Program-made: the position numbers and the translations under genes | The notes under the pieces: generated by a model | Databases searched by the model: none | Seen by the model: only the letters and a program-made list of their open reading frames with translations | What the model was told of the DNA's origin: nothing | Assembly (NCBI GenBank): GCA_035578175.1 | Contig: JAQMRL010000010.1 | Span: 35,534,784-35,598,783, forward strand | Reading direction: 5' to 3' | DNA: 64,000 nucleotides | Source: Catonia carolina | Lineage: Eukaryota > Arthropoda > Insecta > Hemiptera > Achilidae | Part shown: piece by piece, positions 1 to 12,414 of the stretch | Numbering within the stretch: position 1 is the stretch's first letter | Layout: the number at the start of each line of letters is the position of its first letter

Positions 1-40
1 TTATTTATGTAATTTATTTAATTAAATTGTAATCCTGTAG

Positions 41-247
41 TTAATATCTGCTCCATTTTTTCTTTAACATCCTACGAGAAAATAGTATTTTGTCATCAAT
101 CCTTCTTATCAAAGCTAGAGTGCCCAAATGAGCAATTCCCTTCTGCTCTACCCACACACAATCCCTTTTGATTCCCAATTTTTTTTTCAGTTCCTTCATT
201 CTTTCTTCACATTTAGGAAGTACTCTGTTATCCACGCTCGTTTCCAT
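41..247 (-). CDS. Unrecognised short ORF, possibly an exon or element fragment
   Basis: An ATG-initiated open frame of 68 codons ends at TAA. The product is very basic and charged, with EERMKELKKKLGIKRDC, then IRRIDDKILFSRRM. Its composition is more protein-like than most chance ORFs here, which are rich in Phe, Tyr, Ile and Asn. No family was recognised and no clear splice sites flank it. It may be a relic of a retrotransposon ORF, or chance. Confidence 0.2.
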   Translation of the reverse strand: METSVDNRVLPKCEERMKELKKKLGIKRDCVWVEQKGIAHLGTLALIRRIDDKILFSRRMLKKKWSRY

Positions 248-690
248 TTTAAAATTTAAAAAAAATAAATATAAATGGAAAAAGGATTTCTTCTGTATTT
301 TTGTTTATTTAGTTCATTTCTTTTATGAATTTTAATGTTAATTGACCAGTATATTTTGTGTTGTGTGTCTGATAAAATGCGTTTCTGTAACTAACTTATT
401 TTGCCAATAAAAATATTATCTTAGGAGGATGGTATGTATCACCTGGTCTCGATCCACTATGTTAGGTAAAAAGAGAGGCACCTCTTGTAGGAGCAGATGT
501 GTACTATGCACATAGAAGTGATGTCTTCAGAGGGTAGTCGGAAATTTGTGTTTGCTGCTTACCTGGGAGCGCAAAAAATCTTAAATGCTACCAAACCTTC
601 ATCTTCTGATCCTAAAACCGAGTTTTCGACCCTGTGGGTAATGACTGGGTTATAAGATGTATACAAAAAATTTTTGAGTTAGTTTCAGTG

Positions 691-1074
691 TTGGTCATCA
701 GCCTAAAGGCTGGTTTGAAACTTCTAGAGGTTTTACTTAGTAAAACGAAGGATGAGGTAGTTGAACATTGCCTCCCTCACTGAGCGGAAAAGAATGCTTA
801 TCAGCATGCCAGGCTCTCTGAAAAGCATCTACTTTCCACCCTGCAAATGGCACTTTCACTTCATTCACTACAGGGTCTGGATGTATAATAAAATTCATTA
901 CTTTCAAAGGAGATAACGGTGACTAGTGTCTTTTACACCTCTACCTCTTCTGATCTTTAATGCTTCAGTCCTATAATTGGCTGACTATGTAATAAGATAC
1001 AGAACTATTTTTTGTAGCCTTGGAACTAACAGATTGATTGCAAATAATTTAACGCTCTACCTGTCTATTATGGG
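691..1074 (+). repeat. RepA interspersed repeat, copy 1
   Basis: Member of a roughly 400-bp family found nine times in this window. It starts in the GGTCATCAGCC..AAAGGCTGG hairpin and continues through the TAGAGGTTTTACTTAGTAAA block and the TATGCTTATCAGCATGCCAGG-type block. It ends near CTGTTATGGG (here CTATTATGGG). No ORF was seen. Constant 3' ends with variable 5' ends across the family suggest retroposition. Confidence 0.85.
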
Positions 1075-1874
1075 ATGATTAGTTTCAGTAAGCAACCCAA
1101 ATTATGACGTTGAAGGAATTCACTTTATTAGGGCATGGTTAAGATTAGAGGTAACAGTCACATAGACGTTCATGTGTTACCTTTCATAACTTGTTTATTA
1201 CTTACATAGAAGTTTTTATAATAGTATTATTCCATTACCATATAAATTTCATCTTACATTAACCGCATAATAAAAAAAACTTATTCAAATGGTTCGCATA
1301 AAATGTACCGTAGTAAGATGAAGAGGTTAAAAATATAACATAGAATTATTTTCATTAAAATACAATATAAATAGTAAGCAAATCCGAAATTTCCTATAAA
1401 ATTTAACGATGACTTTGACCTTCACCCATATTCTATTAACATGAACAGAACGAATTGTTAAGTACATTAAGTAGATGTTAAGGTTGCCTCGCGGTCTACC
1501 TGTAAATTAAGTTTTACTGTATAAATAATCCTTATGTAAATTTTAATTAAAATTTCTCAAGTTATTCAGACAGTTCTTCGTTCATAAAATATCGTACATT
1601 GTGGCAAAGAAACTTGCAAAACTCTGTTCAGCACATGATTTCATCATTGCCAAAACTCTCTGCAAACAGCCAAAAATAAGGAGATATATATGAATCTTGC
1701 CAGGAAATGTGGAACGTTACCACATTGACTACATATTAGTACGAAGTAGTTTTAAGAGTTAGATAAAATTGCAAAATGTTTTCCTGGAGCTGACGTGGAC
1801 TTGGGCAATAGTCTGGCACTAATGTTGAGTCAGTTACAACTTAAGAAGAAACAAATTCGTAAAACGAAGAGTAG

Positions 1875-2338
1875 ATGAACATTGACTTACAGATTAAAAA
1901 AAAAAAATTTAAAACACTATGTTTGGAGTGTAGCGTTTTACGGAAGTGAAACGTGGGTGATAGGGGCTGTAGAAAGGAAGAGGATATAAGCTTTTGACAT
2001 GTAGTGTTATAGGAAAATGTTAAAGATTAGGTGGGTAGACAAAATAGGCAATTTAGAGGTTCTTAGGCGAGTGGATGAAAAAAGAAGTATATGGAAGCAT
2101 CTTACCAGAAGAAGGGATAGGCTAGTGGGGCATATGTTAAGACATCCAGGTATTGGTTTATCAGTAATAAAGGGTAATATTGAGGGAGTGAATTGTAGGG
2201 GGAGGCAAAGGTTGGAATATGTAAAGCAAATTACAAACGATGTAGGGTGTTACAGATATGTAGGTATGAAACGACTTACGCAAGATAGAACAGCTTGGAG
2301 AACTGCATCAAACCAGTTATTAGACATGACAAAAAAAA
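1875..2338 (+). mobile_element. LINE 3' end, endonuclease-reverse transcriptase C-terminus (family L-A, copy 1)
   Basis: A decayed 3' end of a non-LTR retrotransposon. In one frame it reads YVWSVAFYGSETWVIGAVE, then stop, AFDM-stop-CYRKM, then an open run to 2340. The open part has RRVDEKRSIWKHLTRRRDRL, VGHMLRHPG and GRQRLEYVKQI, the typical C-terminal region of insect endonuclease-reverse transcriptases. Two in-frame stops (one a Trp-to-TAG change at 2002) make it a pseudogene. It ends in GACAAAAAAAA, shared with copies 2 and 3. Confidence 0.8.
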
Positions 2339-2773
2339 GTTGAATCCTTGTAAAGATTGAGAGTGACAAACAAGCATAGTATCATTTTCAAAACTGTGTC
2401 ACATCAGGGCAATTTCAATTCGATACTTTGTGAGTGGCATTCGAGATAAATGGCTGTCTTACAACACAATCTTAAAGGGCTCCGAAAATATTGTATTTTA
2501 TACGTTGGATTCATGTAGTAATTAATAGTCGTATCAATAACAAACAAACACGTTTTACCATGATATCAATTAATTAATAATTCTTCAATAATTAATTAAG
2601 AACTATAAATACGATTTTAGTTTATTTTTATTGAGTATCATAAAAACTCAAATCCTGCTGAGATTTTTAACTGCGTGATAAAAACACTTATTCATATATT
2701 CGCATAAAATTTTACCGCAGTATAAAATATTACAATATATACAATCTTTATGCAAATAAAATAAAATAAATGT

Positions 2774-2965
2774 GCCGGCCGCATTGGCGTAGTTGGTAAC
2801 GTGCTCGCCTCTCATCATGCGGTCCTGGACTCGAATCCCACTCAGGCACGGCGTATTTTCATACGTTCCAAAAAATCATTTCATCCTCCATTGTACAAAA
2901 GTTACACCCCAACGTCGTTGCTAATGACCGTTGTAGTTGATGCGACGTTAAATAAAAAAATTTTA
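2774..2965 (+). repeat. tRNA-derived SINE, family S-A, copy 1
   Basis: The head GCCGGCCGCATTGGCGTAGTTGG contains a pol III A-box-like stretch. CTGGACTCGAATCCCACTC is a B-box-like stretch, and the tRNA-related part closes with CAGGCACGGC. A unique body follows (TTTTCATACGTTCC, CATCCTCCATTGTA, TTACACCCCAACGTCG, CTAATGACCGTTG) and an A-rich tail at GACGTTAAATAAAAAAA. It is non-coding. It is not a working tRNA because the cloverleaf is degenerate. Confidence 0.85.
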
Positions 2966-5358
2966 AAAAATGAAATAAAAAAAGTAACGATTAAACAAAA
3001 GGTTTACATTAGTTAATGCTTTTAACTAATTTTAGCGTTTAAATTAGTTAATTTAGTATGTTTTACTAGTTTATAGAGCATTAAGCTTAAAAAAATAATT
3101 CATTTTTTTATATGTAGAAATGTAAAACATAATTGGTTTGCATTATCACGACCTAAAAGACAATTAACAGTTTTTTTTTATTAATAGTAAAAGTAGTTTT
3201 TAGACGGATATGCGACAGTTTTGGGTATTTTACCATTCAAATACAAAAATATTGTTATAATAATCAAAATCTTTTATAAAAATATTCACTTTAAAAAATT
3301 AGAACGTATTATTCAGTATTTTTAATTAAACTACAATTGAATCTGCCATTTTAATTAACTGGTAATTTACTATGTTTTAATAAAAAAAGAATGTTAAAAA
3401 ATATAATATTTTTAGAGTGCTGTTCCCCTTTAGTATAAAATGTATACTTTTGTCTTTTTTAAAGATAAACCACTCGTTTAAAAAAAGATTAAAAATTTTG
3501 ACTTTAGGTGTTTCTTAAATAAATTGGTAAAATGTTAACTTACGTTGTTTTCTGTAAAATTCGTTTTTAGATCAGAAGAAAATTATGTTATACAATAGTA
3601 TTCATTTATTTATTTCACAAGTCTACATTAGTTAAAATAGCTTTTTGCAATAATAAACATTTTTAAGAAATTAAAAATTATTAATTAATTATTTTTAAGG
3701 AATATAAATTAATTTTTAAGAAAGAAAAATGTTCTTTTTCAGGACTATTTACGTTCTTCGTCGTAGTCACAAACAGTAGTTATGTCCCTCAAAAAGACTT
3801 TTCATAGAAATTTGTAAAGCCTCTTTCTACTAGAAAGCGTAGCTTAAAGCTTTAAAAATCTTCCATTTTCATTTTTTAATTAGCAGGAAACACTTTATAT
3901 CACTTAGGATATAAATCCTAAGTGATATAAAGTGTATTATATCACTTAGGATATAAATCCTAAGTGATATAAAGTGCTGTAACTTTAAATGTATCACTAA
4001 ATGTAACACTAAGATAACTTAGACAACTTACATTACTACTTAACTAAAGCCAGACTTATGTGATTTTGGAGGGATGGTGTGTTCACATTCAGTTAGTCCT
4101 AAAATGCACTTTAAAAAAAATGTAAAATTTTGATAATGGGCTTTCTGAAATGACTGATTCAAGTAAAAATGTAACAAGCTTGTAATTATATTTGAAAATC
4201 AACAAAGTTAAAGTAAAACTGTTATACGTATAATTAAACAGTTTTAAATGGGGAAAATCAATGTTTTTACAACATGATTAAAAAATAAGCCTGAATTTCA
4301 TTAGTCGTTTAAATCGTTAAGTACGTAATTTAAAAACAGTTTCCTTATGACATTGTTTTGTATAATGACTTCTTTATACCTATGGTAACATTAAGTAATT
4401 TTGAAACGATTTAAAAACAAATCACACGAGAAGAAAGTACACTTAAGTTCTTCGACCTGGTACAGGTGATTGTAGTGCAATTTTGTGTTTTTAAGCGTAT
4501 TTCGTTATGTATAAAGTAGCAAAGAAGAAGGAAAGAGATCAAAAAGGGAAGGGGGCAAGGCTGTTATTACGTACAATTTACTGTAGAATCTTGACATTTA
4601 AAATCCTTACAATAAAGATACGATTAAATTTTATTTAACTGCTTTATAACGATATAAAAGTACTGTAAAATAAGACCTTTACTTATAAATTATTAGAAAA
4701 GAAACAAAAAAGAGAACATTATACTGTTGTTTCATGTAAGCCTATATTTTTTATGTCATACCCTATATATACGAGTATATTGTAACTTTTAACCCAGGGT
4801 TCTTTCGGGACTTGGTTATAAAAACTATTATATTTTTTAACTCTTTATTATAACTGTTTATTAACAAAATAATAAATTACAATGCATTTTTACGCTTAGA
4901 TTATTAATAAATTGCATTTAAATTACGTACATTAGTTTAATTACAAAGATATACAGGCGTATAGCTTAAACAAAACCTAACTAAAAAAAAATCCCTTCCT
5001 TGAAACGACACGTCTCATTGCTAGTAGTAATTTTTAAAAGGCTTAATTTTGATTTATGGCAGAAACTACTAGTGATTTCTTTATCTACTCATTAAGAGGA
5101 ATCGAATTACACTATTTTTGTTTCCAAATTCCGACTTTATATTTCTTGACTTCGTTTCTGGCCACTTTCGGTCGAAACCGGAACTTCAAATTCAATCCAG
5201 GCCCACTAATGTTCGTGTAGATTACAAATCTGTAAACTGTTTGTTGCTATCTCTTGTAGTTTCTGTCATCTGGGTGTGACGGACGGACAAAGAAAATGAT
5301 AGATGACAATTTTAAATGGCCACCAATAAAAGATTACGTAAAAATCGACCCTTTTCTA
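2966..5358. other. AT-rich intergenic DNA, no gene seen
   Basis: Apart from the tandem hairpin at 3891-3976, no coding sequence, tRNA or recognised repeat was found. Short ORFs are chance-like. Confidence 0.6.
3891..3976. repeat. Tandem pair of perfect hairpins
   Basis: The first unit is a 44-bp palindrome, 3891-3934, with 20-bp arms (CACTTTATATCACTTAGGAT and its complement) and loop ATAA. The core is repeated with a 42-bp period: ATATCACTTAGGAT at 3939-3952, loop ATAA, and complement to 3970, followed by the same AAAGTG ending. The whole 86 bp can also fold as one long stem. Confidence 0.92.
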
Positions 5359-6146
5359 CTGAGTAGCAAAGATTTGATTGCCCCCTACGGAGAGGAGCAG
5401 AATCGGCCCGCTGTTAGCCTTCTTAATAAAACTATTAATTTAAAAAATTATGTATTTTTATAACACTGTAAAATACGCATCTCTTTTGTTCTATTAACTT
5501 TATACTATAAATGAAACTCTTAAAAAGTTATTAATGATTTTAAAAGAAAGAAAACAGCCGTGCAATAAGACGATTTATCGTTTCCACGATGACTTGATAA
5601 AATTAATGAAATTTCATATACGGGATCATGATTTACCGGGAACACTTACAGATCAAATTAAAATGTATATTTGTCAGTGATTTATATTGTAACCACTTGT
5701 TTTGTAAAAACATTCGATTGAAGTACGACCGAACTTGGAAAAGTCTTGTCGCGAGAAAGTTGTCGGCTTATATTATTTTTATATATAAATGCAGCGTACG
5801 AAATTTAGTTTAAAGAGTGATCTTATTTTTTGTGAAAGAATCACGCAAATTTGATTGTAGATTCATATTTTAATATACATATTTTATTTCATTTAAATAC
5901 ATTATATACAAACTGTAAATTCACTCATCTACAATCAATGACATTTTCAAACGCCAGCATTTAGAGGTCCTTAACTTTTGAAGGGGTCATCAAAACTGCG
6001 TGATTATTTCACTAAAAAAATTCACTTTACAGCATTTTATAGTGTTATAAAAATATCTATACAACAAACTGAATGTTATTGAAAAGGCTAGTAGCGGGCC
6101 AATTCTGCTCCTCTCCGCAAGGGGCAGTAAAATTTGTACCACACAG
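5359..6146. mobile_element. 788-bp TIR element, family T1 (long form)
   Basis: Inverted termini of about 85-120 bp flanked by TA on both sides (5357-5358 and 6147-6148). The left end has CGGAGAGGAGCAGAATCGGC and CCGCTGTTAGCC; the right end has the complementary CTAGTAGCGGGCCAATTCTG and CTCCTCTCCGCA. Similarity continues inward to the TATTTTTATAACACT block. The roughly 550-bp interior is AT-rich with no credible ORF. TA duplication suggests a Tc1/mariner-type parent, but no transposase is present. Confidence 0.82.
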
Positions 6147-6574
6147 TACAACCAATTGTATACAAAGTATTCCTGTACGAAGACCTGCTATTCTTAACGT
6201 ACTTATTACAATGCTTAATAAACTAGTTAATAAAACTAACACTATACGTAACTGATTTCATTCATATCCGAGTTTCAATTATAACTGGCCGACAAAGGGG
6301 CTAGCGGTTTATATACTTACCCTAAGATTTCTTAGAATTTCTAGGAAGACCGCGGAAGGAGTAAACGAACAACTACCTTAGAATTAACCGGAATAAATAG
6401 AACTTAAAAGGCTGTAAGAGTTGTGATAGTGAAAAGGAGTACTAGTAAGCCTCCACATGACAAAAGATTTGTTCCCGTGTATAGTAGTAACTTGCAGCGA
6501 TTATAGTCATCTCCCACTCTCCACGCACCATATGAGCTGGTGACACCAGTACTTGCTAATAATTTTGATCACAT

Positions 6575-7013
6575 AAAAATTAAAAAAAAATTTACAAAAA
6601 AATCACAGAAAAAAAATTACAAAAGAATCAAAAAAAAATTAAAAAAAAATTTTAAGAAACGCTATTATTTAACAATTAATAAAAACAAATGAACTAAAAA
6701 GAAAAAAATAAAAAAATTTACAAAAAAAAAATCACAGACATTACAGTTAAAAATAAAAGCGTGGCGCATTAATATATATAATATTTATTGTAAAATATTC
6801 GTTGTAAAATATTATATATATTAATGCGCCACGCTTGTATTTTTAACTGTAATGTCTGTGATTTTTTTTTTGTAAATTTTTTTCTTTTTTTCTTTTTAGT
6901 TCATTTTTTTATTAATTGTTAAATAATAGCGTTTCTTAAAATTTGTTTTTTTTTAATTTTTTTTTGATTCTTTTGTAAATTTTTTTCTGTGATTTTTGTA
7001 AATTTTTTTTATT
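6575..7013. repeat. Foldback element with ~205-bp arms
   Basis: A near-perfect inverted repeat centred at about 6796. The inner arms GCGTGGCGCATTAATATATA (6759) and its complement ending GCGCCACGC (6834) are exact. Outward the arms match through GACATTACAGTTAAAAATA / TATTTTTAACTGTAATGTC, the ATTAATTGTTAAATAATAGC block and the TTTTGTAAATTTTTTTCTGT block, with small indels in A/T runs. A further partial copy of the outer part (TTTTTAGTTAATTG to AAATAAAAGCG) continues at 7015-7065. No coding content. Confidence 0.85.
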
Positions 7014-8046
7014 CTTTTCTTTTTAGTTAATTGTTTTAAGTAATTGTTAAATAAAAGCGTTTTTTAAATTTTTTTTTTAAATTTTAAAATTTTTTTTTAC
7101 AAACACCTCCACAGCGAATTGTCATCGAAGATAAACAAGTGTGCAAAGTTTGATTCATATTGATACGGTAGAAGTATTAAAATTTTAAGTTGCAAGATTT
7201 GATGGATCCAAGAGTAAGTTAAATAAAAGCGTTTAAAAACTTGTAATTTTTGGTTTGAACGCTTTGCACATTGAAAATAACTAACGTACTATAGTTATTC
7301 TGTTTAACATTTGTTTTGCATAATTAACATTGTAGTTGTTTATTTTGAAGGTGCTAGAATTTAGTGTAGTTAAAGCGGTGAAAAAAGGCGGGACTGTATT
7401 GACATTATTAGATATAGACGGAATATAACCTTTACGCCGTAAAAGTAAAATACGTAAATAATTACTACACAACATGGAAATCCATTCATAATATTCAATT
7501 CCATTTAAAAATACATTAAAGTATTTATTTTCGTAGGTTTTGTCATTATGTAAATCAACATAAGTAAGTACAGTAAATTATTTTTTAATATATGGTAATA
7601 TTACAGGTTGTTTTCAGGGTCATTGACATTATTATTTATTTTACTTAATTCTTTTTTTATGTATTGTTTGAATAGACATATTTTTGACGTCATTGTTTAT
7701 TTTTTGAAGTGGATTTTTTATGAGTATTTTTAACTTCAGAAGAGTTTTGTATTTAGACGTTGCACTGTGTTTTATGGTAGCGTGCGTGCGTTTTAATTAT
7801 CAGTTTTATTTTATTTATATAATATTTATGGTGATAAATTTAAAAGATCAACACAGTCAATGCTAAATATTTTTAATTTATTTATTTTTAGTTTTTAATT
7901 GTTATCGGGAACTGCACATTATTGAGAACCCATTTTATCTCAAATTTTTTACCCATTGTTAAATTTGAGTTGACGTGAATTTAAACAGAGTCCCCTAGTG
8001 AAGTTCATTAATATTTCGCTGTCAGCTGGTCACAAAACAAAGTTGT

Positions 8047-8190
8047 AACCAGCTTTAGGTTGGTCTAGAGGTAGGTAGTCGCCGTGAGTTAGCTGTTTAA
8101 CAGTTGATTTTCGGATACGACAGTTCCTGGTCAAATCATAGTAAAGGTTTTATGCGGATTTGAATTACTACGATCGGTTTCATAATCAAA
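8047..8190 (+). repeat. SINE family S-C, head portion
   Basis: AACCAGCTTTAGGTTGGTCT, GTTAGCTGTTTAACAGTTGA and TTCCTGGTCAAATCATAGTA match the head of the 31747-32067 copy in the opposite orientation. Similarity fades after about 8190, so the body is missing or decayed. Confidence 0.7.
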
Positions 8191-11100
8191 GACACCCGAG
8201 TTTGAACCCTTGCGTCTCCAAAACTTTGAGTCAGATTTGAACATATTTTACATCAAAATTTAGCTCATTTTATTCTGCGTTGACCTATAATAAACCTATC
8301 TTTTTAATGTTGTTTAAAAATTACCATATCGAGGTTGGAAGGCAAAAAGACCCGGTCTTGTTGCTACCGCAACAAATTTCATGCGTTTAGGGGCGTGTAA
8401 CTCGATAACTATTTGACCGAAAAGTTTAAAATTTTAACAACATAGCCAATTATATTTTTACAGCGTGTACGAAATTTAAAATTCGTACGTTATTTAAATT
8501 TTAATTTATTAACCTACATTCTGAATCTTTGCCATCTCGGTAACCACTCGATAGTTCGGCACGGGCAAACTATCGTTTTCTTCAGCGTAAAAACCATAGT
8601 ACAAATATGTTAATAACATGAAATATTGATTGGCCAATGTTGTGGTTTATTGCCCATTTAACAAAGTTATTGTACGAGAAACATAAAAAAACTGGAGTTA
8701 TTACCCCGTTTTACCCCAGATGTCTCAAAAACTACTAAAGATAAGGTTCTGAAACCAGTTTTATTCGCTTTTTTATAAGAAACCACCACTTTTGACTCTT
8801 TTTTTAAACGGTTTATAATTTCATTACGGACTTATTTTATGGAATTAGCCGAAATCCGGACGAAAAAAATCTCTAGCCGTATCACGCTAACAAAGCACTT
8901 CTGGACCTATGGTTGTATGAACTTTTTCTAATTTGTCGATGTAAGTTAATCTTTCAAAATAATTCCGTTTTTTCGTGAATTATAAAAACATTTAAAAGTG
9001 TGAAACTACGCGAACCAGGATTAGCAATAGAATATTTAGACTAAATAAATTAACGGTTCTGCTACTTATGCTCAAATGAATTTTCTTACACAAACATTCG
9101 AAAACTAGAAAAATTAATAATACAGTATTTACGTTTTTTTCGTTGTACAATTCATATGAACAGAAATACAACCAAAACGTTTTAATAAAGATAACTTTGA
9201 AGATGGTTTGGTCAGTCTTCTTTTAGTACGTTGATCTATTCTCAAAATACTTGGTAGGAATGCCTACAGATGTCGTTTGCGTACTCGTTGTAGATGTTTT
9301 ATGTTTTAAAATACATTTTTGGTCTACATGTAATGAACATTATCTATGGTGTTTCAGTATAAAATATAATTTATTTTTAGCAAATTTTTTATTATCTTTT
9401 TTACAGATTATCATTATCTTTATTAAATATTAACCAGTTTTATTACATGCTATTTTAAGTTCAGTTATTGTGTAGTCTTGTTTTAGTCGCAGGTAAACTG
9501 ATGCATGTAGTTCGACTAAACAGCACTAGATGGCGGTAGAATCCACGATTACGTTCATGGGTATTTTAAACGATGTTCATAATGAAGGGTCGTGACGTTT
9601 TATAGTAGTGACGTCATAAGAAACGTTTTACATGCTGGAACACAATTTATTAATTCACTCTATAGTCTTACAACAGTAAAAATTTGAAATCTTTACTCAT
9701 TCATTTCGTAAATATTTTCCAATCAATCATATTTTAAAATGTTGACAACACAATGCCAATCTCGTTTCTGGTATACATACTTAGATGAATAAAAGCCCCC
9801 GCCGCTATTAAATTTATTTAAGCCAGCTACCCAAGAACCATTTTCTGGGGGAAAAATCTTTCATCCTTTAGGATTCCTTCCCAAGGAATGGCATAACTAA
9901 CATCACCATCTCCACTGTGGTAATTCAGTTTCTTGGAATCAACAAGAGGAAAACTTGTGGCATCACTGATATAAGATTTCATGATCGTGCAGCGGTGGGT
10001 GATTTTATGTTTGGAGTTAATACTTTGTGCTTTGTTTGTTAAACTGTAACGCGTCCATTATACTTTGTCCACTAAATAGCTGTTTCATTGTATTTATTGC
10101 GTAAGAATGCCTATATACCGTTTGAATCGTGCATGAAAGCCTGGCATAAAAGTCTGTTGCTGTGACCTCTACACCTAAGAACCTAACTAGATGTGACTGC
10201 ACCTCCTTTGTGTATTTTTTTAAAATTACGTAAAAATAAACTGTAGACATTCCTGAAATCCAGGATGAAAATATGGGTTGACGTTTTTGTGTTGTACTAC
10301 TCAATTCGGGTATACCGATATTTTTTTGAAACAGTATAAACTTTACTAACTAAAGTTCATATTACAGGTAAATCCAGCAGCTTGTTTTGGTGAAAAGTAT
10401 TTGTTTTTATGTTTCTTAGGTTATTCTTGTAAGATAATAAGTTTTACTGAACCAATATCTGAAGGCAGTTTCGGTAAGTTAAGGATTTACGGGGACTTAA
10501 GACTTAGGAGGAAGAAGACGATTTTTAAAACAGGTTACTTAAAATTTACGAAAATTAAAATATTTAATTGTAGATTTCCTCACTTCAAAATTCATTACTG
10601 CAATAAACCGATATTTATTAATTTATATTCAGAAGAATTAAAATATTTGTGTTGATTGTCAAAAACCAGAATTCAGTAAAAAGAGTTATTACTTATTTAC
10701 AGTTAAACTACCGAGTGTGTGTATAAGTAGCCTATGTTACAATTGTGGGAGTGACAATAAGAATCGCCATTATTATTCCTTCTAATCTTCAAAGCCGTGG
10801 TATTACGTCATGACGAAAGTTGGACGATAATTGGTCTGTTGCATCAGCTAATCAGATTATCTGCTTTCCGACATTATTAAACTTCATTTGTACTGTTTTG
10901 TCAGTTCAGTGAAAACTGGAATAAACTTTTGCAGAATAAATATTTTTACAGAACTTTTCTTGCTTTCACTATTGTTAAATTAGAGTGAATTTTTATTTTT
11001 ATCTTACATAAATTATGTAATTATTTTTTTGGATAAAAACTGGGTTGTTAAACAAATGTTGCGGTATTCGATTACCGCCTTGGGTCTGGAAGTAACGAAA

Positions 11101-12414
11101 TTATTCTTCGTTATTAAGATTATTTTCCAATACCATTTTTCGAGTTTATCATTCTGTTAGTTTTCCATGTGAATTCTTATTATCTTTTGTCCCAGAGTAG
11201 ACACAAATTGGTGTCTTGGCCTCCATCTTGTACCATCTTGTATTCATCTTGTACCTTTAAGTTGTACTGAAATACTCCCTTGATATCCGTTCTCATTACG
11301 CTACGATGCTTTGACGTGTCCATGATTTTGTAAAAGACCACTATAGGTTTCTTAATGGAAACTTCTTTTCTAATATCTAATATAATCTTATCTAATATAA
11401 TATCTTATTTTATGTAGTATTGCTTTTTTATACAGCTTTGTTGCATGAAAAGAACCACATATCCTTCTGAGCAATTGATCAAGGATTTTCAAGACCTAGA
11501 TGTTTGTCAACCTTATGCCCGGGAACGAACGGTACAGGCGCACAAAAACATATTGAACTTACCGAAACGAATCCATTTCTATAATACTAGAACCACGTAT
11601 TTGATTCCTTTACTCACAGCAACTAAAACGCTGTTCCAAAAACACATTTTTATTACCTGGCTCCCGCATTGTACAACCTGTTTCCCTGAAAGTACAAAAG
11701 TATATAGAACATCATAAAGTTTAAAGCGAAAGTTGCAGAAACGGATCTTTGGAATTGGTAGGTTAGTACACACAGAAATAAATACACTTTGAAATCTTCG
11801 GGCTCACATCTCCATATTTAGATTCTGGATAACCTAGAGTTTGGATATAAAGGCACATTAACCTTTTGTAATGTTTTGGTAAAAAAATCCTTTGATAATT
11901 TAAATTTTTAACGTAATCCTAAAAATAAACCAAAAGTCCATCGTATGGAGATATTTAAAGGTGAAGGTAAGTCAGTAAAATAGTAATTTAATTAAGTAAA
12001 AGAAGACTAAAATGGTCCTTATGTCTCTAGGACATGGGAAACCATTGTTTGGTAGGTTTATTTAAATAAATTTAGAAGTAGAGAGAAATATAATGTACGA
12101 TTTGTTTCTTGTTAGGCAAAATGTCGATCTCGTGAACTGACTTAGGTATTTTGGAAGCTTGTTTGTACCCCACATTATTTTCGGAATTCGTTCGCTGTAG
12201 GCTTTTTTTTCTCTTCTGTCCAACTGATGTTCTGTTTTTGATTTCATAAATACCTTAAAATCAGTAGTAACTAGTTGTCTAAATTTGTTTCGGCTCATTA
12301 CATTTTCTCAGAATATTACAGTTTTCTTAATACCCCTTCAGACTTCTTTAAACCATTATCCGACGCCTTGGGTGTATTGTTTAGTTCTTAAAAATTTGTT
12401 TTATCAATCTTTGC
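8191..12414. other. Intergenic DNA, no recognisable gene
   Basis: Mostly AT-rich. ORFs of 84-95 codons at 10017-10304 (minus), 10401-10655 and 11445-11717 (plus) match nothing recognised and have no coding-like base bias. 8230-9010 has the texture of an old element (repeated AAAA/TTTT blocks around CCGGACG and CGAAAT words) without identifiable ends. Short direct repeats (ATCTAATATAATCTT) occur at 11376-11402. Confidence 0.5.

Noticed and set aside
2774..2850. tRNA gene candidate
   Set aside because: A- and B-box-like words are present but the cloverleaf is degenerate, and the sequence continues into a body shared with 15632-15815, so it is a SINE head.
10017..10304. 95-codon minus-strand ORF
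   Set aside because: No family recognised and AT-rich codons. The opposite strand has a similar stop density, so chance is likely.
12062..12298. Possible piggyBac-like start (MSRNKFRQLV)
   Set aside because: Only the first few residues resemble that family. The rest does not, and no TTAA-flanked ends were seen.
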